Made by a program: the position numbers and the translations under genes. Shown here one piece after another: positions 1 to 13,843 of a stretch of DNA of 64,000 nucleotides. The notes under the pieces were generated by a model. That model had not been told where the DNA came from. It saw nothing but the letters and a program-made list of their open reading frames with translations, and did no database searches. Numbering within the stretch: the stretch's first letter is position 1; every line of letters begins with the position of its first letter. The stretch comes from Polyodon spathula (taxonomy: Eukaryota > Chordata > Actinopteri > Acipenseriformes > Polyodontidae), in assembly GCF_017654505.1 (NCBI RefSeq), contig NC_054537.1, positions 74,954,118 through 75,018,117 on the forward strand, written 5' to 3'.

Positions 1-719
1 TTAATTAATGCGTTGGTCTCATCCCATCTGGACTACTGTAATGCCCTATTGGCTGGTCTACCTTGTAAACTCCTACCCAAGTCATTACCTTCCCAGGTTG
101 TTCCCCCCTGGCACATCTATACTTTTGCTCTTTAGGTCTGACCACCTTCTCTGAGGCATGTAGAGTCCCCTACCCGCCAAGTTGGGCCATGCGGGGGGAA
201 GGTGGGGGTGGGGAGTGGTAGTTGGTTGGGGGTTCACTCCCTTCCTCTCTCCTATATGGACCCGAGACATTTTACCCTAACTCTCCATGCCACCCAGCTG
301 CCAGCCGACTGGACGGGACCTGTCCTTTTGTCCTTTATGTCTCATTCTCCTTGTTGCTCCTTGTTGCTACCTGACCAGACCTGGACTTGAGAGTGTCCTT
401 CATGTTTGTCTTCTCATTCTCCTTGTCGCCTAGCAGCCAGAGGATGTTGCCTGACCTGTCCTGGACTTGAGAGCTTTGTCTTTCATATGTTCTGTCTTTC
501 ATCCTCCTCTTTGAGAGTTCAGAGTGTCTTGTTTGTATGTCTTGTCCTGGCCCTTACTCGTCTCAAGCAACCCTCCTCACACCTTTCTTTACTCTCAAGC
601 CCTTGTAGGCACCCACTGAAATAATATTATTGTATGGTATATTTATTTGTAATGTGAAGCGCTTTGGGATGCCTTGGCATGAAAGGCGCTATACAAAATA
701 AATTTGATTGATTGATTGA
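1..719 (+). mobile_element. L2-like LINE, 3' end (RT C-terminus remnant plus 3' tail)
   Basis: The first ~80 bases read in frame 1 as the end of a LINE reverse transcriptase, with the L2-typical motif SSHLDYCNALLAGLP. The family uses this enzyme for target-primed reverse transcription. The reading frame is then lost. Bases 650-719 carry the usual L2 3' tail: a GCGCTTTGGGATGCC block, GGCGCTATACAAAATAAA, and a short (ATTG)n run at 704-719. The CT-rich DNA between has two related 'CCTGGACTTGAGAG' stretches near 380 and 460 and probably is decayed 3' UTR. The element is cut by the window start, so its true length is unknown. Confidence 0.7.
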
Positions 720-838
720 ATTAAAATACGTCTGTTGAAAATATAGTACTGTACCAACAGAACCAACTACAATACATCTAAATGGAAGCCTACTTATTTT
801 AAAACAGTCCTTTCAGCTATGTATTTTTCACAATGTAT

Positions 839-1008
<170 letters not shown>

Positions 1009-1010
<2 letters not shown>

Positions 1011-3419
1011 TTTGATTATTTGATTTCTAAAGGAGAATTTCTCTTTCTAAAAGAAAACTACATGTAAACTGAAATGCCAAAAAGGTATTACCAAAATAGT
1101 GTGACAAAAAGGTGAAACTTATATGTGTAACCAGCCATACATTGGCTAGATAAACCAGAGCATGGTGGTTAGTCCCTGAGCTAAGGCATTGTTATGATTC
1201 TATTTATGTGGCTCGGTTTTTAGTGTGTTAGTGCTTGTTTTTCAGGCAGACAGCTGACACCCACAGAAACTTTGCCTCATACTAGCATTGCATCGGCTTT
1301 CTATAAACCAGTACAACCTACTCTTTCAAACCATTGCAACTATTAATCTGGGCAACATGTGGTACAGTGGTAGATATATGAATCTTTGGAGATTGATTGC
1401 ATTTTATTTTGGCAGGAGGTGTTACATTTCTCTTTTGACTATTGCTCTCATATAAAGACCAGCAATCTGATTTAAATAGATTAAGAGATGTGGGGTATGT
1501 GTCCCTGTCACACACAATGTGGAACTCTCTGTCCATGTTGCATTTTCAGTGGATGTCTGTTGCTTTGGTATTGAAGACTACATTCCTGCTTTACCTGCCA
1601 CACACTGTCAACAGTGTGGGCAGCAGCATATACCTGTACATATTACTTTACAGTCAGGCTCTCACAGTCACATTACTGTATAAGAATGAGGAAACAATAA
1701 TCTCTGTATCAACATCTCTGTATCACTGTATCAAATGTTTCTCACAGATTTATTGACAGATACATTTTTGATAACTGGGAAACCTTAAATAATATGTTTG
1801 TAGGTATCTGTGTCTTGTAAAGCAGATGTTGTAATGGTGGAAAATTGTTAAAAACATGTATGTTAACAGTTAAATTCTACAACTCCAGGAAAATATTGCA
1901 ATATATTTATTGGAAGCTGAAAGTCTTTAAAAGAGTATTATATTACAGTATGACTATGAAAAAATTATTTTGTGCTGGAATCAGAAACTAATACCAGTGT
2001 CGGTAGACCGTGGAAAAAAGTAGCTATCGTCTATACTGTGCATGAGAAAATGTGACATGTATCATCTTATCTATTGATGTATCAAGTAAATTTATGTTTA
2101 ATTTATTTTTTTATCTTCAAGAGATCGATCGTACAGTTAAATGTTTTTTTTTTGTTTCCATTCTTTAACAAATGGCAGTATTTTAATATTTAGTTAAATG
2201 TACTTTTAGCAAAAGATAAATATAGTAAATTTAAAAACTACATTTTTTATAATTTATATTTGTGTGGTTGAAATCACTCCTTGACTTACTTTTTGCTTCA
2301 AAAATGTTTTTCCTATCACACTGTAACTGTAAGAAAGTACTTAGGTGTCTAAAGGCTCACTTAAACTAATAGTTACCACTGCAAATTTGCGATATTAATA
2401 AGCTCATTTGATATACAATATGTGTAATGCATATATTAACAAAATGATTAATACAGTTTCAATATTGATATATAGACTATATTACAACTTTAAAAATGTA
2501 ATACAGATCAATTCCACTCAACTCAATTGAGAAGGGGTCATGCAAATTCCTGATCATTTCAGTGTAACTTTAGAATACCTTAACAGCATTCTGAGGGAAT
2601 TTTATGCCAGTGCAAGAATGACAAGTATAATTCAGTGTCCAGTTTTTTAATGTTGAGAGCTGGAATAAATAGAAAATAAAAGAAAAAAAGAGAAACAAAC
2701 AGTTCTAACTTTTTACTGTTTAAATAGCTGTGCATCTTTTTTTGTTAAAACTTTTTTTTGTATTTAGTTTTATTAGTTTTTTTTTTTTTTTTTTTTTTAG
2801 GTTTTCTCCCTGCACTTGTGCTTTTTTGCAAATGCAGGAGGGATTTTTCTTTGTTCTTTGTGGTTATTTAGTTTTTCTCTTTTTTAACATACTATTTATT
2901 TATATATATTTTTACCTAAAATGTATTTGTTTTTAAATATTTTATTTTTGGCCAAAACTGTTTGAGTTTTTTGCTTAATAAAATAAATTAGTTTTAAACC
3001 CCCATTTCTGATATGCAGAAAGGGGGGTGGCAGGCAATTGAAGCAGGCTATGTGCTTTAGTTTGGGAGGTGAGAGCACAGTTTTGTTCTGCCCCTTGTCT
3101 TTTCTTCTTTTTTAGTTATTTCTGATACAATTTCTTTCAACCTTTTGTCATACCCTTTATTTTAAAAAAGAAGTAATCCGGAAAAGACAGAAAACAAAAC
3201 ACCTTTGTATTGTGTTTGTCTTCTTTGTGTGTGTGCCCCTGCAATGCTGAATATTGCAGTGTAGGTGATTTTGTCTTGTGTTGTGTGTGTGTTTGTGTTT
3301 GTGTGTGCACCCATGCACTGGTGATTATTACAGTGCAGAAGTATGTTAATAAATACATTAATAAATAAATACACAAAGTGAAAATAAAAAAAAAATAAAA
3401 AAATAATAAAAACATCATG
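1009..3419. other. AT-rich intergenic DNA, no gene seen
   Basis: AT-rich sequence with T-runs (2779-2798), an A-run near 3388 and short GT-rich patches (3225-3305). Reading frames are short, low-complexity and show no domain. I see no recognisable repeat family here. Confidence 0.6.
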
Positions 3420-5130
3420 ACTGGACAAGCTCAACAGCCTACATAAAGGTAAAAATATTACAAGGAGGCACGGGTTCAGATGCCTGCTGAGAGACACCCT
3501 GTCAATCGAGGTCTTTGTCAAGGCCATGGCAAAGGTTGTGGGACTTCAATCAATCAATGGTCTAACCATTGGGAGGTTGTTCATACCCATTGAACTCCTT
3601 GGTGGGGCTTGGCAGCATGGTCATCCTATCAATTGTGCCACCTTTCATACAAGATGGCCTGCTCAAGCCTCACTTTCAGGTTGTAGGGGAGATGAAGACT
3701 AGGGTGTAAAGACCAGCCCCTCAAACATGTACTGTCGTTCCTCCACTAGGTCATCATTCACCCTGCGGTACAGGACATTGTCGAGGGCAGTTTTGTAGTC
3801 CCCTTTGAGGGGACCAATTATGTAGTTTTCCTCAGAGAAAATGCGGTGCTACCACTGCAAGGAGCTGGGGCAAAGTGCAAAGCCACCAGTGCAAGCATCA
3901 CACCCCTGCAAGTCCACCTCCCCCCCAGGGCCCTCAAAGAGGCCTACAAAGGGGGGAAAATTACACCTACCCCCCTCCCAACTACATCTGAAGGGGGAAA
4001 GGGGGAGTGCCCTGAAGCGTCCGAACCCTATGCGCTACTTGATAGTGGGCAGAACTGGCGTAACTGCCGAACTGGCGTAACCTCCCTGAAAGAAAAAGTT
4101 GGCCAAGTCCATTAGGGGGGCAACAAAGCCCACCACCGCACCATCTAGTGGTGAGTCAGAGGGAGTCCCTGAAAAGGAGACTCCCTTGCAGGATCTCCCT
4201 GCTCGGCAGGGAGGTAAAGCCATCCACAAACAAAGCACCTCACCCCTCAGAGACAGGGGCCATGCGCCACCAGGGGTGAAATCCCACCTGCTGCAATTCC
4301 CCGCAGTCGGAAATTGCCTCCGGTGGCATAAGGGGGAAAGAGAAAGGCTTGGCTTGGCTGTCTGATTGAGAGTGGGCAAGCTAGCCTGCCATCCACTGCC
4401 AGCACGCCTTCTTTAACTGCACATAAGTGCAAGAGAACCGGCGTCGATCCAACCACTGAGGGGGCAAAGGTAGGGGCCCCCAGAGCAACCACTGCCGTGA
4501 AAGGGGAAAGGACACATCCCCTGAGGCTGTTCCGGGCTCCACTGAGAATGTGAATTCCATGCAAGTAGCCATCATTGAGGGACCGGAGGGAGGGGAGGAA
4601 ACCAAGAGGGAAGAAGGTGGAGACCTTGAGGTGGATCCCCTCCCTGTTGCACAAAAAGGGGCAAAAAACTGATTCTGAATCAGGGGAAGCAGGAGGGGCC
4701 CCCAGAGCAACAACTGCCTCAGTTTTCCCCCTCTGGCAGCAAAACAGAGTCCTGAACCTTGTGCTGCCGTGGAGTAGGGAAACAGAAACATCACCTGAGG
4801 CAGCGTGAGTGGATTGTGCTTTTCCATTGAGAGGAGGGCAATGGAGACCTGGAGGAGAGGGATGATGACACTGTCCACTGTCCATGTGTAGCGTGGGCTC
4901 GGGAGAGTTTGTCCAGCTCTTCTCCAGACATCCATGTAGCTGGAAAGAGAAAGGCTGTCTTCATAGACAGATACTTCAATTCTATGGAGTGTATGGGCTC
5001 AAACGGATACTTCTTGAGAGCCTCCAGTACAATATCAAGGCTCCATTCAGAGAGAACAACCCTCCCTGGAGTGCGTAACTGCCGAGCACCCTTCAAAAAA
5101 CAGGTCGCTAGCATATGAGCACCCAGAACA
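3420..5130 (+). pseudogene. Decayed Tx1/L1-like LINE ORF1 (nucleic-acid-binding protein relic)
   Basis: The plus strand around 3420-3860 reads, through several frame changes, as a Tx1-group LINE ORF1. A piece near 3508-3560 gives EVFVKAMAKVVGLQSINGL, followed by decayed text and then a zinc-knuckle start (MRCYHCKELG) at 3841-3870. That order, a 'FVKAM..VVGLQ.INGLTI' block before a CCHC knuckle, matches fish Tx1-like ORF1 proteins, which bind LINE RNA. Downstream to ~5110 the DNA is acidic/proline-rich in translation (for example ESEGVPEKETPLQDLP at 4160-4210), as in the C-terminal tail of such ORF1s. Many stops and frameshifts make it non-functional. Both borders are approximate, and I see no ORF2 or target duplication. 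Confidence 0.55.
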
Positions 5131-6466
5131 CTGAGTCAATGGGGACATGGCATGCAGATATGGCTGCTAGGTACACTTACAACATAGAGGTGGATCGACC
5201 TGCCTCTAAAAGATCTTGCAGAAACTTCAAAATAGTTGCTGTAGGGCAATAATTGGGGTCATGACCTCTGGTCATGCACCAATTTTGAAAATACTTACAC
5301 TTAAACTGCGTCTGAGATCCCTAAGGCCGACAGACAGTCCCGTTCAGAGACCAGACCCACAGTTGGAGTCTGCCCGGTTCTGAGTGCCAGAGGGTGCCTT
5401 GCATCTGACTGAGGAGATCCATGTGCAGCAGGAACTCCCAGGGCTGCCCCTACAGGAGCTGGCAGAGGTTTAAAAACCAGAATCTCCTGGGCCATCTAGG
5501 ACCACCAGGAGAATTGTTATCTTGTCTTCTCGAGGAAGGCAGGGAGCAGCGGTATGGGTGGGAAAGCACACAAAAACACTTTGGGCCACTGCGGAGGGAG
5601 AACCACAGGGGCAATGGGTCGTCTCTGCCATGAACGAATAGTAATTACTAATAATACATCTCGACTTATTGCGTATCACAGGTTTGCCGTTTCTTGCATT
5701 CTAATTATCTGAATGCCTTTGGTGTGAAAGCAACTTGATAGCATCAAAATACGCTGGACTATTGAATATAATATGTTATTGATTGTAAAATGATTAGCAT
5801 CTCTGCTAATTGAGTAATTATAAATACTAAAAGGGTCCCAATGTCGCAGGCACCTGTGAACGGTAATGAAGCCTACGGGCAAAACATGTTCCTGACTGAG
5901 AACTGCACATTTTTCTAAAAATGTTAAGCTAAGGAACACTTTGAGGCTTTGTTTACAGAAACACACCAGACACCTACATCCTGTCACAGACTCAAAAATC
6001 ACAAATGAAATGTCTGGCAGACAGCCAAAATAACAAGTGTCTAGTTTAGATACACAGAAAGAAGTTTGTATGCGTGGGCAAGGTGTGAAGGGAGACAACT
6101 GCAAAGAGCAGACTACTTTTAACTGGCTTTTACATCAAGAAAAGTAGCATAGTAGGTCAAATTAGTTAAATTAGACAATAGATGTAGAATGTCCGATAGA
6201 GTGGGCAGATTCCCCCCTTAACAGGAGGTGTGTTAGAGGCGTTGAGTTAAAAGGGTGGTTACTATAACAATTTGATATTGAAAAAGGTAATGGGAGGGGA
6301 ATAACTCACAATGTTTGTGTATAAATATATGTGTTCTTCCTGTTATAAAGTTGTTGTTTTTTCATTGCCTTGAATTGAACCCCAGATATCTGTGTTATAA
6401 TACAAACATGTACATTGAGTCAGACTGAGACTTGTAGTTGACGTAAACTGTAAACAGTGGTTATAT
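5131..6466. other. Unclassified intergenic DNA
   Basis: Bases 5300-5640 are GC-richer and may continue the preceding repeat or belong to an unknown one. The rest is AT-rich. A 142-codon minus-strand frame (5676-6104) is cysteine/phenylalanine-rich with no domain I recognise. I do not call a gene. Confidence 0.4.
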
Positions 6467-6653
6467 GATTGTGTAACAGGGAGAGATCTGTGCTGACTCT
6501 GCTGGCGTGTTCACAGGCTGCAGGAAGAGGGCGGCAGTCGCCCAACAACCGCCTGTGAGTAATGGCAGTGACACGGGGAGGTGGGAAAGTGGGTGTGTGG
6601 ACTTTCCCCCTCTCTGAATGGCTGAGAGGCGGGTCTTGGGTGATTGTTGGTCC

Positions 6654-6660
6654 TATAAAA
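6654..6660 (+). promoter_or_regulatory. TATA box of solo LTR-A
   Basis: TATAAAA in a GC-richer context, about 180 bases into the LTR. This is the expected U3/R promoter position. Confidence 0.6.
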
Positions 6661-7100
6661 TAACGCTCCGTTGTTTCCTCAGGTCTGCCCACTTAGATGC
6701 GCTAAGAGTGTGGAAGCTTTGATTCGGGACCAGGAATCAGCCGGGAGAGAAATAAAGATTCACAGAGAGAGAGAGCGGGGAATCCTTGGGCAGACCCCGA
6801 CGTATTGTGAAAGAGCAGGCTAGATAGCCGATAGAGTAGGACGGTGATCCGGGTCGTGCGGGTAGCGGCGACCGGGATAACGCCGCCGAGTGCAGCACCT
6901 TTTATTTGTAGTTTTGTTACTTTTTTGTTTTCCCTTGTTCTTTTCGCCTTCTGTTTTCATTATTATTTCTTTGAGCACCTGCGAGTGCATTTGCTGTTTG
7001 TGTACCAGCTGTGGTATTTCCGTGGTGCTGTCTATCATCGTTGATAGGCAGCCCACGGTCAACAATGCCCTCTACCAGAGAAAAACAAGAACTGATCTAA

Positions 7101-7106
7101 AATAAA
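7101..7106 (+). promoter_or_regulatory. Polyadenylation signal of solo LTR-A
   Basis: AATAAA about 75 bases before the LTR end, on the same strand as the TATA box. Confidence 0.55.
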
Positions 7107-7186
7107 ACTGGGCACCTGTGTGGTGCTTTCAAGTACACCTGTCTGTCTCCTAGTCAGTGAATTACCCACACCCCTTCCACAGATTG

Positions 7187-7961
7187 TATTAACAGTATAC
7201 GTTTTTTCTTATATAAACTATTTTTGACCAAAAAACTATTTGTCAGTCTGTTTTTCCATACACCTGGATAGATGTGATTTCATTTTAGTTTTTATGGGAG
7301 AATGTACAAGGATATTTTGACAAAATGTAAAGGCGTGACAGCCATGACCTCCATGACTTAATGCCAGCCTTAGTCATAGTAGAAAGTTCCAAGACGCTAC
7401 GTCACAAAGGGTATCTGCACTATTGAAGTCTTGTGAATCTTTTGGCCAATCCAATATTGCCATTAACTATTAATATTAACATATAATATTGTTTTTTTTT
7501 TAATTATGAATTTTGCATGACAATTCGTTTTGTTTGCAAGAAAATCAGAAAAAACAATCCTTTAAAATCTAACCCTGATCCACCTCAAGTTTTCTATTTC
7601 TGTTTTCTAAGATCAACTGCCTACAGTTTTGCACCCAAGGCCTAACTTATTAAACTGCTTTATCTCATGAACTTCTATAGAAAGGATGGGAATTTTCTTC
7701 ACACACAAAGACAAAACAATGATATATCAGTATAAATCACATTGTGTAGAAAGCAAAACAGGAACATATGAAAATTGACCAGATCTAACATTTGATCATA
7801 ACAGATGAAAAAAAAACTCTTTTGCCTCAGAATTTTAAACCTGCCCCCCAAATAGTATACCCTATTTATTTACATAAAACAATTTTAAAGAAATAGTAAC
7901 AGTAATGACTTTAATGATGATGATAAGAAGGAGAACCACCATAGTCAATATTTTTTGTTTC
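7187..7961. other. AT-rich intergenic DNA
   Basis: Only homopolymer runs (for example T-run at 7491-7501) are visible. There is no open frame of note and no recognised repeat. Confidence 0.6.
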
Positions 7962-7969
7962 CATTCGAA

Positions 7970-8844
7970 CAGTAGTTTTCAAACTTTTTAGGCCCTGTAC
8001 CCCCTTCCAAATAATTTAGTCTACCGTGTACTCCCACCTGATTTTAGGGTCATAATTAGGGGTCTACCTAATTTGGGATTTCACGGAAATCTGGACATTT
8101 AGGGGTCACCGCAAAATTCACCTCTTTCAGGGGTCAATGCATACCGGACTAGTATGGAGAGAAAAAAAAGAAACCCAATTTAAATGAAGTACTGCACACC
8201 GCAAGCGATTCTGTAGATAGGCTTTTTTTAATTTTTTGCCGTCCGGGGAAAAAACAAACAAAAAACATCCTTAGACAAATGACATTTAAAAAAAAAAATA
8301 CTCAGAAGCTGTTAACTTTGTTGTTTACTGACAACAATATTTTAATCAGCCTATCTGTCAGTGCGTCTGTACTGGCTTTTCTGTGACCTGTACTATACAG
8401 TAGAAGGTGGGGCAGAGTCACTGTTGCATTGTTATTTTGATTTAGGTTGCTAAAATCTAGCTTTCATCAGTGGGGGTAAAATACAAAAAATGGACGACAA
8501 AGTAAAAAAAAGCAAATTATATTTCGTCTGAGGATCGTGTCAAGACATTTCCCAAAGAAACTTTACATGCAGACGGAGGTAAATTGTTTTGCACATCTTG
8601 TATTGTGACTTTGGAGAAAATATGATTGATTGTTATATAGCTTCAGAATTACACATCAAACGAAAGGCTACTACAGAGGCTGCTAAACAGAATGTAAAAC
8701 AAACAACAGCTTTCAAAAAACAAACTTGATTTCTAAATTACGAAGTACACAACATGATACAAAAAAATGCATTGTCCTCTATTACAGGATTTTTCTCGCA
8801 TACCCCCGGACAAGAGCTTGCGTACCCCAATTTGAAAAGCGTTG
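7970..8844 (+). mobile_element. hAT-like DNA transposon relic, 875 bp, with decayed 8-bp target duplications
   Basis: The left end reads CAGTAGTTTTCAAAC. The right end, reverse-complemented, reads CAACGCTTTTCAAATT. Both resemble hAT termini (CAGxGGTTCTCAAAC). The flanking octamers CATTCGAA (7962-7969) and CATTAGAG (8845-8852) agree at 6 of 8 positions, as expected for an aged hAT 8-bp duplication. Next to each end is a 'GTACCCC' block in inverted orientation (8007-8013 and 8822-8828). The interior encodes only the zinc-finger relic listed separately, so the copy is an internally deleted, non-autonomous derivative. Confidence 0.7.
8490..8730 (+). pseudogene. CGGBP1-like BED-type zinc-finger fragment of the hAT element
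   Basis: Translation from the ATG at 8490 gives MDDKVKKSK, and after a stop it reaches LHADGGKLFCTSC (8563-8601). Later pieces give the matching histidine region and KRKATTEAAKQN. The block HADGGKLFCTSC followed by H-x-x-K-R-K is the hallmark of the DNA-binding domain of CGGBP1 and of hAT transposases related to it. It binds DNA as a C2H2-type finger. Stops and at least one frameshift split it, and no hATC dimerisation domain follows, so no product is expected. It could be a fragment of the autonomous parent rather than of CGGBP1 itself; the surrounding hAT ends favour that. Confidence 0.65.
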
Positions 8845-8852
8845 CATTAGAG

Positions 8853-9449
8853 TTTCTAAGGATCGGAATGAGGCAGCAACAAAAGTGAAACAGGATCTTG
8901 GGAATTGTATACACACATATAATGCAGTTTAAAGCATTTAAAAACAGCATCCTTTAACTAACACAATTATTACCTGTTATCACTACAATAGTTCCCCTGT
9001 TGAGTCCACATTCTGTTGGCCTAAGTGGTAAGTTCTTGAAAAAAACAAAACCTCATGTTGGCCTGAAGCCCTTATACATACAATATACTGGTAATAAGGC
9101 AGGTATGCCTCGTCTGTGTGGGTGTATGTACGTGTCTCTCTGTGTCTAATTGTGGGGACAGTTCCCATGGGTTGACTCACAGTGCTTGTAACAGCTAATT
9201 GGGCCTGGTAGGGTCAGCAATTAGCTGAGCGCTATTGAGAACTGACAGCTCCGCCTTTCAGTACAAAGCAGCTTTTCCAAGAAAAACAAAGCAGGAGACA
9301 ATCAAAACACAAGACAATGAGGAGGGAGTGTACAATGAAGTCTCCTTGAGTGTGCAGCGACATAGTTGGGGGAAGGTGCCGCACTCAGTGGAAAAGCTCA
9401 GACAGACACTGCATTAGTATACGTAATGAATAAACTGGAATTTGTTTTC

Positions 9450-9510
<61 letters not shown>

Positions 9511-9825
9511 TAGTATAGTCCCCACACGGTTGGCTGCTGAGAAGACACCACTTTTGACGCCGAGATCTTTTTGAAAAAACACAATAATTATATTTTATTT
9601 TTTTTACAAGCAAAATGTATCGTTGGTGGTCGGGTAGTATAGATGGGATTGTTTCTACAGTTCATAGATTGTTCAAGTATCTTGAACACCGAAATATATA
9701 TATATATATATATTCTATATAACCACGATATATATATATATATATATATTCTTATAAAATGATGATTTTTTTCCACTTATCTACACACCATATTCCACAC
9801 TGTTAAGAGGAAAACATTTTTTTTT
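8853..9825. other. Intergenic DNA with three (AT)n tracts
   Basis: (AT)n microsatellites lie at about 9453-9508, 9694-9712 and 9729-9750. No gene is seen. Confidence 0.65.
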
Positions 9826-10800
9826 TTTTATTGTGAAACAAAAATTAGATATTAAAAATACAAAACTGAAAGATCATAATTGGATGTCTCCACCCCCCTT
9901 AGTTAATACTTGGTGGAAGCACCTTTGGCAGCAATTAAAGCTGTGAGTCTGTTGGGATAGGTCTCTACCAACTTTGCACATCTAGATTTGGCAATATTTC
10001 ACCATTCTTCTTAACAAAACTGATCAAGCTCTGTCAAGTTCCTTGGGAGCACTGATGGACAGCAATCTTCAAGTTATGCCACAAATTTTCAATTGGATTT
10101 AGGTTGGGGCTCTGACTGGGACACTGAAGGACATTTACCTTTTTGTTCCTTAGCCACTCCAGTGTAGCTTTGGCTGTGTGCTTTGGGTTGTTGTCATGGT
10201 GAACTTCCGTCCCAGTTTCAGCTTTCTTGTAGAGGGCAGCAGGTTTTTCTCAAGGACATCTCAGTACTTTGCTCCATTCATTTTCCCTTCTGTCCTGACA
10301 AGTGCCCCAGTCCCTGCTGATGAGAAAAATCCCAGTAATATGATGCTGCCACCACCATGCTTCACAGTAGGGATGGTGTTCTTTGGATGATGCGCTGTGT
10401 TGGGTTTGGCCAAGCATAACGCTTTGCATAGAGGCCACAAAGTTCCATTTTAGTTTCGTCAGACCACCAAAGTGGAGTGCTTGGGATATTGTTGTCACAT
10501 ACACACTTTGACTAGTCTTGGCCATAAAAGTGGTGACTAGTCTTGGCCATAAAATAATCACCTTGACCATGCTCCAAGGGATATTCAAGGCCTTTTATAT
10601 TTTTTTTATACCCATTTCCTGATCTGTGCCTTTCAAAAAAGGGAACCTACAGGAACTTGTGAATTTATCCTGAAATCATGTGAATCACTACAATTTAACA
10701 CAGATGGAGGCCACTTACAAGGGGGGTGGACACTTATCCAACCAAGATATTTCATTTTTTATTTTTCCATAAATATTTGCAAGCCTTTTATTATGCATTT
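9826..10800 (-). mobile_element. Tc1-like transposon relic with decayed transposase
   Basis: The minus strand encodes pieces of a Tc1/mariner transposase (longest at 10588-10250). Visible fragments include [12 protein letters not shown], a decayed [12 protein letters not shown], the D-containing box near 10190 and PxLNPIENLW near 10100. This DD34E transposase cuts and pastes at TA dinucleotides. Frames are broken many times. The flanking non-coding part (9826-9900) matches that of the copy at 25623-26115, so both are one family. The outer inverted repeat known from that copy is not clearly seen here. Confidence 0.75.
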
Positions 10801-12262
<1,462 letters not shown>

Positions 12263-12324
<62 letters not shown>

Positions 12325-12450
12325 TAGTCATTTAGCAGATGCTTTTATCCAATGCATCTTACAGACTAGGGTGAACTGTGCATCAACAACCTCGGTTTTA
12401 CCTCTCATCCGAAGGACAGTTGTGCATCCTTCTCAAGAGAACTTGTTTTA
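12263..12450 (-). mobile_element. SINE relic (3' part) with (ATT)n tail, same family as 60786-61024
   Basis: CATTTAGCAGATGCTTTTATCC at 12330 is the reverse complement of the SINE tail GGATAAAAGCATCTGCC at 60991. The following GTGAACTGTGCATCA and ACCTCGGTTTT...CCGAAGGACAG parts match the copy at 26400. The (ATT)n at 12263-12324 is the 3' tail of this reverse-oriented SINE. The tRNA-like head is missing. Confidence 0.7.
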
Positions 12451-12799
12451 CAGTTTTAGTTCATGCCTGATTTGGGCAGTGCATTTTTGCTAATCAGTCA
12501 AGCAGATTGCAAATCGCAACACAATTACTTGGCCAGAAAACAAACACAGTGATACAAATAGTGTATTCTTCAGTTAAGCAAGTATGATAACCATCACTAG
12601 AGAAACACCACCATAAAATAAAAGGGGTGATGATTGAGATTTAGATGCTGTTGATAATATGAACATTGAACTAATAGGTCTCTCGTGACTCCTGGCATGC
12701 TAGGACCGAGTAGGTGATGAAGTTTGAAGCTGTTTGTGAACACAGGTTGTTTATTTTTAATTAGCTTTTAACAATATTTCAGCGTCCTAAAACAGACAG
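12451..12799. other. Intergenic or 5' non-coding part of the Ngaro-like element
   Basis: No motif is visible. The 5' repeat of the downstream retroelement may lie here, but I could not match it to the repeats at 16874-17240. Confidence 0.35.
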
Positions 12800-12802
12800 C
12801 AG

Positions 12803-13834
12803 GCAGTCTATTCCAGATCAAATCACCCCACAAATAGCACCGCTAACCAGCAGCCAGCCATTGAAATCCAACATTCGCAAATATTTAACGAGATAAAATC
12901 ATTTATGCAGCCTTTTGCCGATACTCTATCTTCGGTCAGTTCTCAACTGTTGGATCTAGATAAAAGGATGTCTAATATGGAACAGGGAAAACAATCTACA
13001 GTGCTGTCATTAATTCCAGTATCAAATACTGCAGTGCCACCTACAGCTTCTTCCAGTCCAGCCCTAATTTCAGCCAGCGAAGCAGATCCTCCAATATACA
13101 ACCTCGCTACTGCATCTACACACGGATCCTCCTCTACAACTGCAGCTAGACGTCACACTATATCTCCACAAATCAGAAGTAACATTCTCGAAGGTAAGGA
13201 CATTAATCTTGTTTCACTATTAATGACGACTTCGGAATTCTTGGACCATAGAGTAGTGGATTGCGGTAACTCAATTTGTCCTTGCTTTTTCCATATTCAG
13301 AGATGTGTTATGCTTGGTATATCCTTACCGCAGAGCTGAATTGGACTCCTACGAATACTATATCGTGGAGCTATCTGTCAGATACGGAGGGACTATGTTT
13401 TTTTGAGTATCATAAAGCATTCTCTGCAAAAGCAGCAGCGATATTGGCAGCAGATAATCACATCATAAACTGGGCACAACCTGACCCAGATCTATTTAAC
13501 AGAATTTTTGGTGGTCTAAGAGCTAACGCATGTGGGGTCTGCGCTTCAACAGGTCACTCAACATCCCTCTGCCCTAAAGCTGCAATTGCATCAACTTCTA
13601 AAGCACCCGGTTTCGCCGCTAATTCATACAGATCTTCAGTACCTAATCCTATACATTCTTCAGCTCCTCTTGAAAGACAAATACGGGCGCAGTATTAGAT
13701 TTTCAGGAAGAAGACAAATCTGCAACAATTTCAATACGGGCTTCTGTTCGAATAGGCAATGCAATTTTATCCACATGTGCAGCAATTGCGGAGACGCTCA
13801 CGCTAATACAATCTGCCCTTTAAAACGCAAGTGA
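12803..13834 (+). pseudogene. Gag-like protein of the Ngaro-like element, frameshifted
   Basis: This putative structural RNA-binding protein is read in three overlapping pieces (12905-13339, 13276-13698, 13532-13834), so at least two frameshifts separate them. The middle contains the YR-element Gag signature FEYHKAFSAKAAAIL and a CxxC...H...C cluster (ANACGVCASTGHSTSLCP). The end has a second cysteine/histidine cluster beginning RQICNNFNTGFCS and continuing C-N-F-I-H-x-C-S-x-C-G-D-A-H-A. This last region is typical of DIRS/Ngaro Gag and probably binds zinc. The frame of the first piece is open upstream to about 12803 without an ATG; 12905 is the first ATG. Confidence 0.75.
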
Positions 13835-13843
13835 CTTTCCCCG

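Larger units (their letters stand above)
6472..7181 (+). mobile_element. Solo LTR (LTR-A), 710 bp, with 5-bp target duplication
   Basis: The segment begins TGTAACAGGG, ends CCTTCCACA (TG...CA), and is flanked on both sides by GATTG (6467-6471 and 7182-7186), the hallmark of a retroviral-type integrase insertion. It carries a TATA-like box (6654-6660) and a polyadenylation signal (7101-7106) in LTR order, so transcription would run on the plus strand. No internal region is attached, so the rest was probably removed by LTR-LTR recombination. I cannot name the parent element. It shares only general layout with the LTR at 21416. Confidence 0.85.

Noticed and set aside
3162..3527. 121-codon minus-strand frame with hydrophobic stretches
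   Set aside because: Low-complexity translation of AT- and GT-rich DNA that overlaps the LINE relic; no domain.
4247..4935. Two long minus-strand frames (212 and 184 codons)
   Set aside because: They lie opposite the Tx1-like ORF1 relic and look like shadows of its GC-rich text; no domain.
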